DNA from: Campylobacter devanensis
GTDB lineage: Bacteria; Campylobacterota; Campylobacteria; Campylobacterales; Campylobacteraceae
Reading direction: 5' to 3'
DNA: 64,000 nucleotides
Assembly: GCF_002139915.1 (NCBI RefSeq)
Contig: NZ_CP018788.1
Location: 248,001 to 312,000 of the forward strand
A program made the position numbers and the translations under genes. The stretch's first letter is position 1, and each line of letters opens with the position of its first letter. A model generated the notes under the pieces. That model had not been told where the DNA came from and searched no databases. It worked only from the letters and a program-made list of their open reading frames with translations. Of the stretch, positions 35,023 to 44,124 are shown in pieces.

Positions 35023-37397
35023 TGAGATGTGTAATTTTTTTCCTGTTTTTTTGTGTTAGTTTGCATGCTTTTACATTAAGTATAAATGCTGGTAAGTATC
35101 ATAGTGATTCATACTATATAATCCATCTTCAAGATGATAAGGATATAATTTGCGAAGAACGCAATAATGAAGAGAATAAAGTATATAGTTGTAAGGTTTT
35201 TGCTAAATTTGAAAAGAATTTAAAAAATCAAGATTTACCATTTGCTAGAATTAGTTTCCATCCTGTAAGCGATGGATTTACAGTGGTTATTCAGCCCAAA
35301 ATGTCCTCTAGAATCTTTAATGCAAATAATAAACTATTTGATTCGCATAATGCTAAAGCTGATAAAGATAGCCATTCAAAACATTTTACTATTAATATAA
35401 ATAAACACCTTAATGAATTAGATACTAGCTATATTAATGGGATAAATTTTCCTATAAAATATCCAAATTTAATACATCCAAGCGTAGGTGCTTTAGATTT
35501 AAATAAAGAACCAATTACATATAACGAAAATGGCGATATGGGTATATATCTCTCGATTAAAAAGAGCTATGAGCGTAAAGGTTATAGAGAGGTTATTCAT
35601 GAAAGTCAAAAAGCGATGAATATGCACCCAGATAGTATATTCTTAGGAGAGTTTTTGCTATATCAAATTCGTGCTATGGATAAGCTAGTAATCCAAGAAG
35701 CAGAGTACCAATCTACTCAAAAAATTAATCAAACTATTATAGATTCAGCCAAATTATGGATGAGATTTAATGGTTCTGATAGAAATTATCCTGAGGTTTT
35801 ATACATCAATATGATGGCACATTTAAATAGCGATTTGCGTGAAGATGCAGAGTATATACTAGATATGTTAATGACTGAATATAGTGAAGATCAATGGACC
35901 AAGCGAGCAATTATGGGTTATGCTGACTATTTAGTAGCCCAAGGCAAACTAGGCGATGGAATGAGATTTTATGAAGATGTTTTATATAGCTCAAATGATC
36001 CAGATATTGCTAGTGAAGCCTCGCTAAAGCTAGTTAAAATTTATCTTTCGCAGCAAAGATTTACTGAAGCAGCGCATTATATCGATAGAGTTGTTACGGC
36101 AAATTCAAAATATATTTTAGATAATAAAGATTATAGTATAGAGGTTGCTGATGAATTACGTGCTAATGGTCTATTTGATACAGCCTCCAAGCTTTATAGA
36201 GTGATATTTGAAGATTCAACCTTACATGATGGACATTATGAAATTAGCCTTCGTCGCTTAGGTACTACACTAGTTCGTGGAAGCGACCCTGTGAGCGCTC
36301 ATGAATATTTAAAAAGATATAAAAAAGAGTATCCTGATAATGAATTTACTAGCGAAATAGATAAGGCTATAGATACGCTATTTTTTGATTTGCCAAATAC
36401 AAGCAGCGAAGAAAAACACGCTCACTATGCTGATTTGCTAGAGCGTTATCCTGGACAAGAGTTAGCTAAAATGGCTCTTAAGGCTGAAGTTGATTTAAGC
36501 TTTAAAGAGAAAAAATATGGCGATATTTTAAAATTGCGTGGTCTTATAGCTGATTTAAATGAGAGTAAGGTTGCTGATGTAATGAATGCTGCAGCATTAA
36601 ATTTAGCCAATAACCGCAATCAAAACTCAGATTGTATAGATCTTATAGCTTTAATAGATGAATATGGATTAGAAGATAAAATTTCTGATAAACTAAAATT
36701 ATTTAACTGCTATGATAGAATGAGGCGCTATACTCAAGCATATAATTTAGCCGAACAACATCTTAATGAGCCAAATTTAAATAATCGTGTTGTTTGGTTA
36801 AATAATTTTACTAAAATAAATTATAAAATTACTCGTTATACTAATGCTATCGATACTAGCTTTAAGGCTGTTGAGCTAGCTAGCAAAGTGCCATATAGTG
36901 ATCCAAGTGAGGCGATTATATATAGATTTTATTCACTTTTAAAGCTTAATAGATTTGATGAGGCTATATCTGCGCTTAAAACCTTAGATGGGAAAAGAGG
37001 TATTGATTTGATGTTGATTGAGGCTTATGATACTGCTATGCATTATGCTAATCAACAAGGAAATCAAATCGCAGTAGATTATGCTATAAAAGTGTTAAAT
37101 TTACAAAAAAAGCTAAATATCAATACATTTAGCCCAGAAGCAAATTTTATATATATAGATAGTTTAGTTGCAAGGTCAAAACTTCAAGAGGCAAAAAATG
37201 AGCTTGAGGAGCTTTTTGCGCTAAATTTAAAACCGTATAACCGTGCTAGAGCCTTGCACGAAATAGCTCAAATTGAAATCTCGCAAAATAATTTAAAAGA
37301 AGCAGCTAAATATATAAATGAATGCTTAGAGATTGCAGGTGATAGCCAGTGGCGTGGGCTTTGCGCTGAGCAAAAGTTATTAGTTGATGGAATTTAG
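35022..37397 (+). CDS. pflA: Paralysed-flagellum protein PflA
   Basis: Periplasmic scaffold of the Campylobacter flagellar motor disk, needed to place the stator units; mutants build non-rotating flagella. The 791 residues (C. jejuni PflA is about the same) start with a signal peptide (1-16), then a beta-rich N-terminal domain (about 20-150), then TPR/SEL-like helical repeats to the end (e.g. SKLYRVIFEDSTLHDG, LKRYKKEYPDNEF, RYTQAYNLAEQHL). No ribosome binding site precedes ATG 35022. Its 3' end overlaps the convergent miaA by 18 bases. Confidence 0.9.
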   Translation: MRCVIFFLFFCVSLHAFTLSINAGKYHSDSYYIIHLQDDKDIICEERNNEENKVYSCKVFAKFEKNLKNQDLPFARISFHPVSDGFTVVIQPKMSSRIFNANNKLFDSHNAKADKDSHSKHFTININKHLNELDTSYINGINFPIKYPNLIHPSVGALDLNKEPITYNENGDMGIYLSIKKSYERKGYREVIHESQKAMNMHPDSIFLGEFLLYQIRAMDKLVIQEAEYQSTQKINQTIIDSAKLWMRFNGSDRNYPEVLYINMMAHLNSDLREDAEYILDMLMTEYSEDQWTKRAIMGYADYLVAQGKLGDGMRFYEDVLYSSNDPDIASEASLKLVKIYLSQQRFTEAAHYIDRVVTANSKYILDNKDYSIEVADELRANGLFDTASKLYRVIFEDSTLHDGHYEISLRRLGTTLVRGSDPVSAHEYLKRYKKEYPDNEFTSEIDKAIDTLFFDLPNTSSEEKHAHYADLLERYPGQELAKMALKAEVDLSFKEKKYGDILKLRGLIADLNESKVADVMNAAALNLANNRNQNSDCIDLIALIDEYGLEDKISDKLKLFNCYDRMRRYTQAYNLAEQHLNEPNLNNRVVWLNNFTKINYKITRYTNAIDTSFKAVELASKVPYSDPSEAIIYRFYSLLKLNRFDEAISALKTLDGKRGIDLMLIEAYDTAMHYANQQGNQIAVDYAIKVLNLQKKLNINTFSPEANFIYIDSLVARSKLQEAKNELEELFALNLKPYNRARALHEIAQIEISQNNLKEAAKYINECLEIAGDSQWRGLCAEQKLLVDGI

Positions 37398-38267
37398 CGA
37401 TTTGATTTGAGTTAAAATCACACTTAAATCTAGATTTTTTCCATCAAGTTTTATACTATCAAAGCCTTTATTAAATGTTCTTTGACGTTTAGCTAGCTGA
37501 GTGGTATGAATAATTATTAGATTTTCTAGTTCATTTAGATTAATCTTGCCATTTAAATACTCTTTACACTCTTTTAGGCCAATGGAATTAAGTGGTTTTA
37601 AAGAGTTATTATAGTGTTTAAATAGATACTCAGCCTCATCTATTAGGCCATTTTGTAGCATATTTTTGGTGCGGATTTTTATGCGTTCTATTAGTTCTAT
37701 TTTATCCCAAACTAATTCAAAAATTGGTAAGTTTTTAATCACCGGTTGGCTTGTGTTATCTCGTAGCCATTGCGATGGAATGGCACTGGTTTGGGTGTAA
37801 ATTTGATACCATTTGTGTAGGCGAAATTTATCATTTTTGCTAAATTTAGAGCAAAATTCGCTATCAATTTTTACTGCTAAATTCCAAATTTCATCATCAC
37901 TTATATCTATTTTGATTGGCTTTGTTTTAGGCGCTAGGCCACTTAGCATAGCTTTTAGATAAAACCCACTTCCACCAGTAATTATTAATGGAATATCTAG
38001 ATTTTTTGCATATGCTAAAGCTTGCTTATATTCAGCGATAAAATCCCCTACGCAAAACTCATCATTAGGACTAGCTATATCAATTCCAAAATGCTTAACA
38101 AGAGCTAATTCATTGCTACTTGGCTTAGCACTAGCGATATTAATTTCTTTATATAAGCATAATGAATCAAGACTTAAAATCACTCCATTAAGCTCTCTTG
38201 CAACCTTAATAGCTAAGTCGCTTTTTCCACTTGCAGTAGTGCCAATAATTGCAAATTCATAAAACAT
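37380..38267 (-). CDS. miaA: tRNA dimethylallyltransferase
   Basis: Adds the isopentenyl group to A37 of UNN-decoding tRNAs. The 295 residues have the P-loop GTTASGKSDLA, SLDSLCLYKEINIASAKPS, TGGSGFYLKAM and the C-terminal RQRTFNKGF. The gene is convergent with pflA and their coding ends overlap, and it is divergent from mqnP. Confidence 0.94.
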   Translation of the reverse strand: MFYEFAIIGTTASGKSDLAIKVARELNGVILSLDSLCLYKEINIASAKPSSNELALVKHFGIDIASPNDEFCVGDFIAEYKQALAYAKNLDIPLIITGGSGFYLKAMLSGLAPKTKPIKIDISDDEIWNLAVKIDSEFCSKFSKNDKFRLHKWYQIYTQTSAIPSQWLRDNTSQPVIKNLPIFELVWDKIELIERIKIRTKNMLQNGLIDEAEYLFKHYNNSLKPLNSIGLKECKEYLNGKINLNELENLIIIHTTQLAKRQRTFNKGFDSIKLDGKNLDLSVILTQIKSLNSIN

Positions 38268-38385
38268 TTTAGACTCTTTATTTTTGTATATTTTATCTAA
38301 ACCATCACCTTAAATTGCTTAAAATAGCTATTTATCAATCAAAATTTAGATAAATTTTGCTAAAATAATAACTTAAAGGAAAAAT

Positions 38386-39255
38386 ATGGCGAAATTTATA
38401 CAAATTTTAAAAGATATTAATGAATTAATTGTATTTAAACATTCTGTTTTTGCCTTGCCATTTATCTTTGTAGCGATGATTGTAGCTTCAAAAAGTGCAA
38501 ATGGTTCGGTTTGGTTTGGTTTTGAATTGTTGATTTTGGGGTTATTTTGTGCAGTTAGTGCTAGAAATTTTGCTATGGGAGCAAATCGTTATCTAGATAG
38601 AGATATTGACAAAGATAATCCACGTTGCGCTTCTCGTCCAAGTGTAGATGGTAGAATTGGCAGTAAAAATTTATTAATCTTTATTTGGTTAAACGCATTA
38701 ATTTTTGTAGTTGTAGCATATTTTATAAATTCACTTGCATTTTGGTTAAGCTTTCCGATTTTAGCAATTCTAGGAGCATATTCGTACTTTAAAAGATTTT
38801 CTAGCCTTGCACATGTAGTTCTTGGGATATGTCTTGGGCTCTCACCAATTGCTGGGGCTATTGCAGTGCTTGCTGATATACCTTTGTGGGTAATTTTGTT
38901 ATCTTGTGGGGTTGTTTTTTGGGTGGCCGGATTTGATATTTTATACTCTTTGCAAGATATGGATTATGATAAAAAAAAGGGATTATTTAGTATTCCTAGT
39001 ATTTATGGGGCGCAGGCTTCGATGTTTATTTGCGCTCTTTTTCATTTTCTTACAATACTTTTTTGGCTACTTTTTGCTATTAGTGCAAAGCTTGGAATAA
39101 TAGGATTTATAGGTGTAGCAGTTAGTGGAATTATTTTATATCTTGAACATAGAATTGTTAGACGAGATTTTAGTAAGATTGATAGAGCATTTTTTACTTT
39201 AAATGGCTATTTAGGGATTATATTTTTTATCTTTGTATTGGTGAGTTTATGGTAG
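38386..39255 (+). CDS. mqnP: UbiA-family prenyltransferase MqnP
   Basis: Membrane enzyme that attaches the polyprenyl chain in the futalosine menaquinone route. The 289 residues have about eight membrane helices and the two Asp-rich motifs NRYLDRDIDKDNPRC and QDMDYDKKKGLFSIP. It is annotated ubiA in older genomes, but with MqnA in this window and no ubiquinone in Campylobacter, MqnP is the better call. It overlaps the next gene by seven bases. Confidence 0.9.
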   Translation: MAKFIQILKDINELIVFKHSVFALPFIFVAMIVASKSANGSVWFGFELLILGLFCAVSARNFAMGANRYLDRDIDKDNPRCASRPSVDGRIGSKNLLIFIWLNALIFVVVAYFINSLAFWLSFPILAILGAYSYFKRFSSLAHVVLGICLGLSPIAGAIAVLADIPLWVILLSCGVVFWVAGFDILYSLQDMDYDKKKGLFSIPSIYGAQASMFICALFHFLTILFWLLFAISAKLGIIGFIGVAVSGIILYLEHRIVRRDFSKIDRAFFTLNGYLGIIFFIFVLVSLW

Positions 39256-39755
39256 ATTTTAGATTGATTAGTAGTAGGGTTGAGATTGAGTTTGAACCTG
39301 ATATGGATGGGGCACACGAGAGTGAGTTTAATCAAAGTAGGAGCAATATCGATGAGTGGCTAAGCATCGAGATGGCTAGGGGTGAAGGTGAGAATAGCGA
39401 TCCGCTAACTATAAAGCTTTTAGTTGAACTATATAAAAAAGTAGAAGAGTTATCAAATATCATTAAAAATCAGCACACTCCACCAAAGTCACTTAAATTT
39501 TGCCTTGATACTAGTAAAATCGGATATGAGGGATTTGAATTTGATAAAGATTGTTTAGAAATTGGGACTAGTTATTTTGCTAGGGTAAATTTGCCATTAT
39601 TTATCAAGCGTGAAGTTATGGTATATTTTAAAGCAATTACACCAAATTGTGCTAAGATTTTAAAAATTTCAAGAGGTAATGAGCGTGAGTGGAACGCTTT
39701 TGTAGCTGAGAGCGAGAGATTAGAGATAAGGAAGGTTAAAAATAGTGAGCAATGA
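39249..39755 (+). CDS. Uncharacterised protein, possibly PilZ-like
   Basis: A 168-residue soluble protein. The N-terminal half is acidic (EPDMDGAHESEF) with a helix near 52-72; the second half alternates hydrophobic beta strands in the pattern FCLDTSKIGYEGFEF..LEIGTSYFARVNL..VMVYFKAI, which resembles a PilZ barrel without the RxxxR motif. That likeness is by eye only. It sits between mqnP and a membrane coiled-coil protein in the same operon, as in C. jejuni from memory. Confidence 0.75.
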   Translation: MVDFRLISSRVEIEFEPDMDGAHESEFNQSRSNIDEWLSIEMARGEGENSDPLTIKLLVELYKKVEELSNIIKNQHTPPKSLKFCLDTSKIGYEGFEFDKDCLEIGTSYFARVNLPLFIKREVMVYFKAITPNCAKILKISRGNEREWNAFVAESERLEIRKVKNSEQ

Positions 39756-40272
39756 GTTATTACTTTATGTAGCCTTTGTGCTATTATTAGGTGTGTTTGG
39801 AGCGATATTTTGGCTAAGAGATAAGCAAGTAAATCTAAAATTTGCTAAATTTGAATTAGCAATAGAGGGTCTAATAAAAGAGAATTATCAGCTCAAAAAA
39901 CAACTAACAGAATTAGCACAAACTCCGCCACCAGTGCTACAAAATCCAGTTGATATGAGTCAGATAGAGCATCAAATTGATATTAAAATTAGCGAAGGAT
40001 TAAGTCATAAAATCGCTCCAATAATAGAAAATGTTCGCATAATAGAACAATCTGTAAATGAGATAAAAGATGATCAATTAGATAGGCTATACAACCTTGA
40101 AGAACGAACTAAAAGTATAAGCAAAATTACACCGCCAAGTTTTGAAGTAAGCAATGAGAGCAAGGTAGTTGAGATGTATAGGGCTGGAAAAAGTCCTGAG
40201 ATGATTGCTAAAGATCTTCAACTAGGCGTAGGACAAGTTACGATGATTTTGAAATTTAAAAAAGAGATGTAA
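39745..40272 (+). CDS. Membrane-anchored coiled-coil protein with HTH tail
   Basis: A 175-residue protein starting at GTG 39745, 11 bases inside the preceding gene. One N-terminal membrane helix (about 4-22) is followed by a coiled coil (about 28-115) with a Pro-rich break ([10 protein letters not shown]), and a C-terminal helix-turn-helix-like segment ([20 protein letters not shown] to the end). Similar proteins are called DUF6115. It overlaps moaA by one base. Function unknown; its form would suit a membrane-tethered DNA or protein binder. Confidence 0.78.
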   Translation: MSNELLLYVAFVLLLGVFGAIFWLRDKQVNLKFAKFELAIEGLIKENYQLKKQLTELAQTPPPVLQNPVDMSQIEHQIDIKISEGLSHKIAPIIENVRIIEQSVNEIKDDQLDRLYNLEERTKSISKITPPSFEVSNESKVVEMYRAGKSPEMIAKDLQLGVGQVTMILKFKKEM

Positions 40273-41243
40273 TGCTAGTTGATAAATTTGGCAGAGTGAT
40301 TGATTATTTAAGAATTTCTGTAACTGAGCTATGTAATTTTAAATGTAGATATTGTATGCCAGAAGATAATCAATTCAATAACATTGGTAGGGATAATATC
40401 TTAAGCTACGAAGAGATGTTTGAATTTGTTAAAATTTGCCTTGATAATGGAGTAAAAAAGGTTAGACTCACAGGTGGTGAGCCGCTAGTAAGAAAAGATA
40501 TTCAAAAATTTGTTAAAATGATAAATGATTATAAGCCAGGTCTTGATTTGGCGATGACGACAAATGGATATTATTTAAAGCAAAAAGCTAAAGAGTTAAG
40601 AGAGGCTGGATTAAAAAGATTAAATATATCGCTTGATACTTTAGATGCTAAAAAGGCCAATTTTCTAGCTAGAAAGGAAGTTTTAAGTTATGTTTTAGCT
40701 GGAATTGATGAGGCAGTAAATGAAGGATTTGTAATAAAGCTAAATACTGTTGCTTTGCGTGGAGTAAATGATGGAGAGTTAATAGAACTTTTAGAGTTTG
40801 CAAAAAGCAAAAATGCTCAAATTCGTTATATCGAATTTATGGAAAATACCCACGCTGCTAGTGATTTAAAGGGACTTAAAAAGGATGATATTTTAGAAAT
40901 ATTATCTAAAAAGTATAGCATAAAAGAGATTACAAAAAGCCCAAACAGCCCTTCAAGCCTATTTGTAACCAGCGATGGGTATAAATTTGGAATAATTGAT
41001 CCACATAAGCATGATTTTTGTGCTAGTTGTAACCGCTTACGCCTAAGTGCTGATGGGCTTTTAATTCCATGTTTATACTATGAAGATGGTCAAAGCATAA
41101 AAGAAGCTATGAGAGCTAGAGATTATACAAAAGCTAGAGAGATTTTAAAAGCTGTCTTAGATGCAAAACCTGAGAAGAACAAATGGGAAAATGACGGTAA
41201 AGGCGAGATCTCAAGTAGAGCATTTTATCAAACTGGTGGATAA
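40272..41243 (+). CDS. moaA: GTP 3',8-cyclase MoaA
   Basis: Radical SAM enzyme that starts molybdenum cofactor synthesis, which supplies formate dehydrogenase and nitrate, TMAO or sulfite enzymes. The 323 residues have the N-terminal cluster C21-x3-C25-x2-C28, the GTP-binding [12 protein letters not shown], and the C-terminal cluster [18 protein letters not shown] (C-x2-C-x13-C). The tail ends TGG, close to the essential Gly-Gly. Start ATG 40272 shares a base with the previous stop. Confidence 0.95.
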   Translation: MLVDKFGRVIDYLRISVTELCNFKCRYCMPEDNQFNNIGRDNILSYEEMFEFVKICLDNGVKKVRLTGGEPLVRKDIQKFVKMINDYKPGLDLAMTTNGYYLKQKAKELREAGLKRLNISLDTLDAKKANFLARKEVLSYVLAGIDEAVNEGFVIKLNTVALRGVNDGELIELLEFAKSKNAQIRYIEFMENTHAASDLKGLKKDDILEILSKKYSIKEITKSPNSPSSLFVTSDGYKFGIIDPHKHDFCASCNRLRLSADGLLIPCLYYEDGQSIKEAMRARDYTKAREILKAVLDAKPEKNKWENDGKGEISSRAFYQTGG

Positions 41244-41244
41244 T

Positions 41245-41970
41245 ATGGTTGAGATTGTTGAGTATTTTAGTTCGATTCAGGGCGAGGGAAAATTTCAAGG
41301 TAAAAATGCATTTTTTATCCGTCTTGGTGGATGTAATCTTAAATGTGTTGGGTTTGGTTGCTCTCTTCGCTCACCAAAAACTGGAGAGATGTTATTAGGG
41401 TGTGATACTATTAGAGCCGCACAATCATCGCATTTTGAGTATGAAAAATTTGACTCTCAGCGTTTAATTAGCTTACTTCTTGGGTTAAAACATAAACCTT
41501 TAATCATTATCACTGGTGGCGAGCCGCTTATCTATTATAGCGACCGTGATTTGCTTAAGTTTCTTGAATATGCTATTAGTGTGGGATTTAGCGTACAGTT
41601 TGAGACAAATGGAACAATTGATGTTGATTTTGCTAAATTTCCAATATATAAAAAATGCACTTTTGCTGTAAGTGTAAAATTAGCCCTAAGTGGTGAACCA
41701 GCCCATAAAAGAATTAATAAAAAAGCGTTAAAATCACTATTTAGCAATGCTAGTTGTTTTTATAAATTTGTAACTACTGGTGAGCAGATTGATGAAATTA
41801 AAGAAATTTTAGCTTTACAAAATGGCGAGGTTTGGTGTATGCCTTTAGCAAGAGACCAAAATGAGCTAGAATACAACGCTAAAAATGTAGTAAATTTATG
41901 TATGGAAAATGGATTTAATTATAGCGATAGATTGCATATTCGAATTTGGAATGATTTAAATGGAGTTTAA
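41245..41970 (+). CDS. queE: 7-carboxy-7-deazaguanine synthase QueE
   Basis: Radical SAM enzyme of queuosine synthesis. I start it at ATG 41245, one base after the moaA stop; an upstream frame entering moaA has no ribosome binding site. The 241 residues begin MVEIVEYFSSIQGEGKFQGK, the normal QueE start, and contain ITGGEPL and FETNGT. The cluster region has C30, C34, C39 and C53, so the third Cys is not at the canonical C-x3-C-x2-C place. queD follows three bases later, supporting the pathway call. Confidence 0.9.
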   Translation: MVEIVEYFSSIQGEGKFQGKNAFFIRLGGCNLKCVGFGCSLRSPKTGEMLLGCDTIRAAQSSHFEYEKFDSQRLISLLLGLKHKPLIIITGGEPLIYYSDRDLLKFLEYAISVGFSVQFETNGTIDVDFAKFPIYKKCTFAVSVKLALSGEPAHKRINKKALKSLFSNASCFYKFVTTGEQIDEIKEILALQNGEVWCMPLARDQNELEYNAKNVVNLCMENGFNYSDRLHIRIWNDLNGV

Positions 41971-41973
41971 TGT

Positions 41974-42555
41974 ATGATAATTAGAAAAATTTATGATTTT
42001 GAAAATGCACATATCGTAAGATTTTGTAGTTCTAAGCGTTGCAAGGAGAGTATTCATGGTCATAGCTATAGATGTGAGGTGTTATTAAAGTCTGATTATC
42101 TTGATGCTGCTGGAATGGTGTATGATTTTGGGCTTATGAAACAGCACATTAGAATGATTATTGATAGTTTTGATCACACGACCACATTATATGCAAAAGA
42201 TAGCGATGAGTATAAAAATGATATGAAAAAGCATTCTAAACGCTGGATAGAGCTTCCATACAACCCAAGTGCTGAACATTTTAGCCGTATATTTTTTGTA
42301 TTAATTGATAAGCTACTTAGTCAGTGTGTTATGCAAAATGGTGAAAAAGGTGTAGAGCTTTATAGTATTATTGTGCATGAAACAGCTACTGGTTATGCGC
42401 AGTGTTTTAAAGAGGATGCATATAGCACAAAAATGGGGCTTATAAATTTAGATGAGATAATCTTTAGCGATGAGATTAAAAATGAGTGGAATGATTTTGA
42501 TTTTTACGAACAGCTTAAAAATGGCAATAAATTTATAAATCCAAAGGAGTGTTAA
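41974..42555 (+). CDS. queD: 6-carboxytetrahydropterin synthase QueD
   Basis: Makes the pterin substrate of QueE. Zinc ligands H13 (ENAH), H28 and H30 (SIHGHSY) and catalytic C23 (KRCKES) are visible, with FDHTTTL and IIVHETATGYA further on. At 193 residues it is longer than the usual 120, with extra sequence around 80-105 and at the C-terminus, as in other epsilonproteobacteria. Its stop overlaps the lipoprotein gene start (TAATG). Confidence 0.9.
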   Translation: MIIRKIYDFENAHIVRFCSSKRCKESIHGHSYRCEVLLKSDYLDAAGMVYDFGLMKQHIRMIIDSFDHTTTLYAKDSDEYKNDMKKHSKRWIELPYNPSAEHFSRIFFVLIDKLLSQCVMQNGEKGVELYSIIVHETATGYAQCFKEDAYSTKMGLINLDEIIFSDEIKNEWNDFDFYEQLKNGNKFINPKEC

Positions 42556-42734
42556 TGAGAAAATTATCCTTGATAATTTTATTAATTGTTAGCTTTTGTG
42601 GTTGTGAGGATAAAGCATCACAAACTAATAAAAATGACGCTATAGAAATTCCGCCACCGGATGTGCCAATTGCCAAAAGCGATGGTAATGCAACAATTGA
42701 TAGTGACTTTCCACCAATGCCGGTAGCAGAATGA
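42555..42734 (+). CDS. Small probable lipoprotein
   Basis: A 59-residue protein started at ATG 42555 with AAAGGAG five bases upstream. The hydrophobic N-terminus ends in SFCGCED, so Cys at about 19 is a likely lipidation site although the residue three before it is unusual for a lipobox. The remainder is Pro/Asp-rich (IEIPPPDVPIAK, DSDFPPMPVAE) and probably disordered. It overlaps queD by one base and the next gene by four. Confidence 0.7.
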   Translation: MRKLSLIILLIVSFCGCEDKASQTNKNDAIEIPPPDVPIAKSDGNATIDSDFPPMPVAE

Positions 42735-43138
42735 TTGAGACATATGCGCTTAGTGCTAGCTTGCACCTTGGGTTTATAAAGATACTTTTAGCTTTGCTTG
42801 TAGTTCATCTAGGGCTTGTGTTTATCGGTGATACAGCTAAATTTGGTTATATTAAAAGACTTATGCTTTTCTTACCGACTTATTATGTTTTTATGGCATT
42901 TATATTTTTTACTGGAATGCTAAATTTGGCTATTTTACACTTTAGTATGAGTTTATCGATTTGGGTAATGATTGTATGCTGGATAGGATTAATTCCGCTT
43001 GGTGCGATTGGGTTTAAGCGGTTAAAAGCAGTAAGGGCTAATAAGGAATTTGGTAAATTTAAGAAATTTATGGCTATAAAAATATTTTGTGAAATAGCTA
43101 TTGTTGGATTTGGGACATTTATAGGGATTGCTTTATGA
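42731..43138 (+). CDS. Four-helix integral membrane protein
   Basis: A 135-residue inner-membrane protein with about four membrane helices (near 14-34, 46-67, 75-97 and 112-134) and conserved-looking His residues (H12, H26, H69). The His content might suit heme binding, but I do not recognise a family. It overlaps the lipoprotein gene upstream and rsmE downstream by four bases each. Confidence 0.75.
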   Translation: MIETYALSASLHLGFIKILLALLVVHLGLVFIGDTAKFGYIKRLMLFLPTYYVFMAFIFFTGMLNLAILHFSMSLSIWVMIVCWIGLIPLGAIGFKRLKAVRANKEFGKFKKFMAIKIFCEIAIVGFGTFIGIAL

Positions 43139-43791
43139 AATTTATCTATCATGCTGGTGCTGGAAGCGAGAATATAGATATTGATGGCGATAGCTTTAGC
43201 CATTTAAAAGCTCTTAGATTGACTCAAGGTAAAAGAGTAGATATAAGAAATTTAAAAGATGGATATAGCTATATTTATGAGATTATTAGTATGGATAGAA
43301 GGCGAGCTAGCTTGGAATTAGTGTTTAAATCATTAATCCCTTTTGTAGAGCATAAATTTGAGCTAGCGTGGGCAGTAGTTGATCCTAGCGTAATAGAAAA
43401 GAGCTTGCCAAGTCTAAACGAGCTTGGTGTAGGGCGTTTAAATTTAGTATATTGTGAGTTTTCCCAGCGAAATATTAAGATAAATTTAGAGCGATTAGAG
43501 CGGATTTTAATTAGTAGCTCTCAGCAGTGTGGTAGAAATTCTATCATGGAGATTGTGGTTTTTAATAGTATTGATGAGCTTTTAGCTTATAAAAGCGATG
43601 TAGCGCTTATTGATTTTGGTGGGGCGAGTTTATCTGGATATGAGGGCAAAGAGATGCTTTTTATCGGGCCAGAAGGTGGATTTAGTCAAAATGAAAGAGA
43701 TAAAATAGGGATTAAATTTGCTCTAAATTCTCCATATATACTTCGTTCAAATAGTGCCATTATCGGCGTTGCTAGTAAGATTTTGATATAG
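43135..43791 (+). CDS. rsmE: 16S rRNA m3U1498 methyltransferase RsmE
   Basis: Methylates U1498 of 16S rRNA. The 218 residues have an N-terminal PUA-like domain (HLKALRLTQGKRVDI) and a SPOUT knot with LFIGPEGGFSQNE and LRSNSAIIGVASK; KSLPSLNELGVGR and SQQCGRNS are family landmarks. Coupled by ATGA to the membrane protein gene. Confidence 0.93.
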   Translation: MKFIYHAGAGSENIDIDGDSFSHLKALRLTQGKRVDIRNLKDGYSYIYEIISMDRRRASLELVFKSLIPFVEHKFELAWAVVDPSVIEKSLPSLNELGVGRLNLVYCEFSQRNIKINLERLERILISSSQQCGRNSIMEIVVFNSIDELLAYKSDVALIDFGGASLSGYEGKEMLFIGPEGGFSQNERDKIGIKFALNSPYILRSNSAIIGVASKILI

Positions 43792-43794
43792 ATT

Positions 43795-44124
43795 ATGGAA
43801 GTTATAGTAATTTTAATGATATGTTTAGCGCGTGCAATTATATGTGCGTTACCTGGATTTATTCTTGGATTTTTTTATGATTTACAAGAGCGTAAAAAGT
43901 ATATATTTTTAGCTTGTGCTTTTATGTTTAGTTTATATTTAGCATTTACAAGGCCTGAAGGGATAGGTTTTTGGGGAATTTTAATTGGATTTATAGAGGA
44001 TTTTGGCGGAATTTATATAGGGGCTTTTATCTTTATAGGACTTAGAAATATGGCTAAAAAATTCGGCCTTTGTAAGATTTGTGATAAATTTAGGAGAAAG
44101 CGTGAAAACTCTAACGATAATTGA
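43795..44124 (+). CDS. Small membrane protein of unknown function
   Basis: A 109-residue protein with three hydrophobic segments (near 4-28, 36-50 and 59-86) and a basic, Cys-containing tail (GLCKICDKFRRKRE). I do not recognise a family. It lies three bases after rsmE, and its end overlaps the polA start by 23 bases. Confidence 0.65.
   Translation: MEVIVILMICLARAIICALPGFILGFFYDLQERKKYIFLACAFMFSLYLAFTRPEGIGFWGILIGFIEDFGGIYIGAFIFIGLRNMAKKFGLCKICDKFRRKRENSNDN

Noticed and set aside
41161-41244. QueE starting inside moaA
   Set aside because: The extension is the moaA 3' end read in another frame; ATG 41245 gives the normal QueE start.
44081-44101. PolA starting at GTG 44081
   Set aside because: Those codons contain the AGGAG site that serves GTG 44102, and the extension is not family-like.
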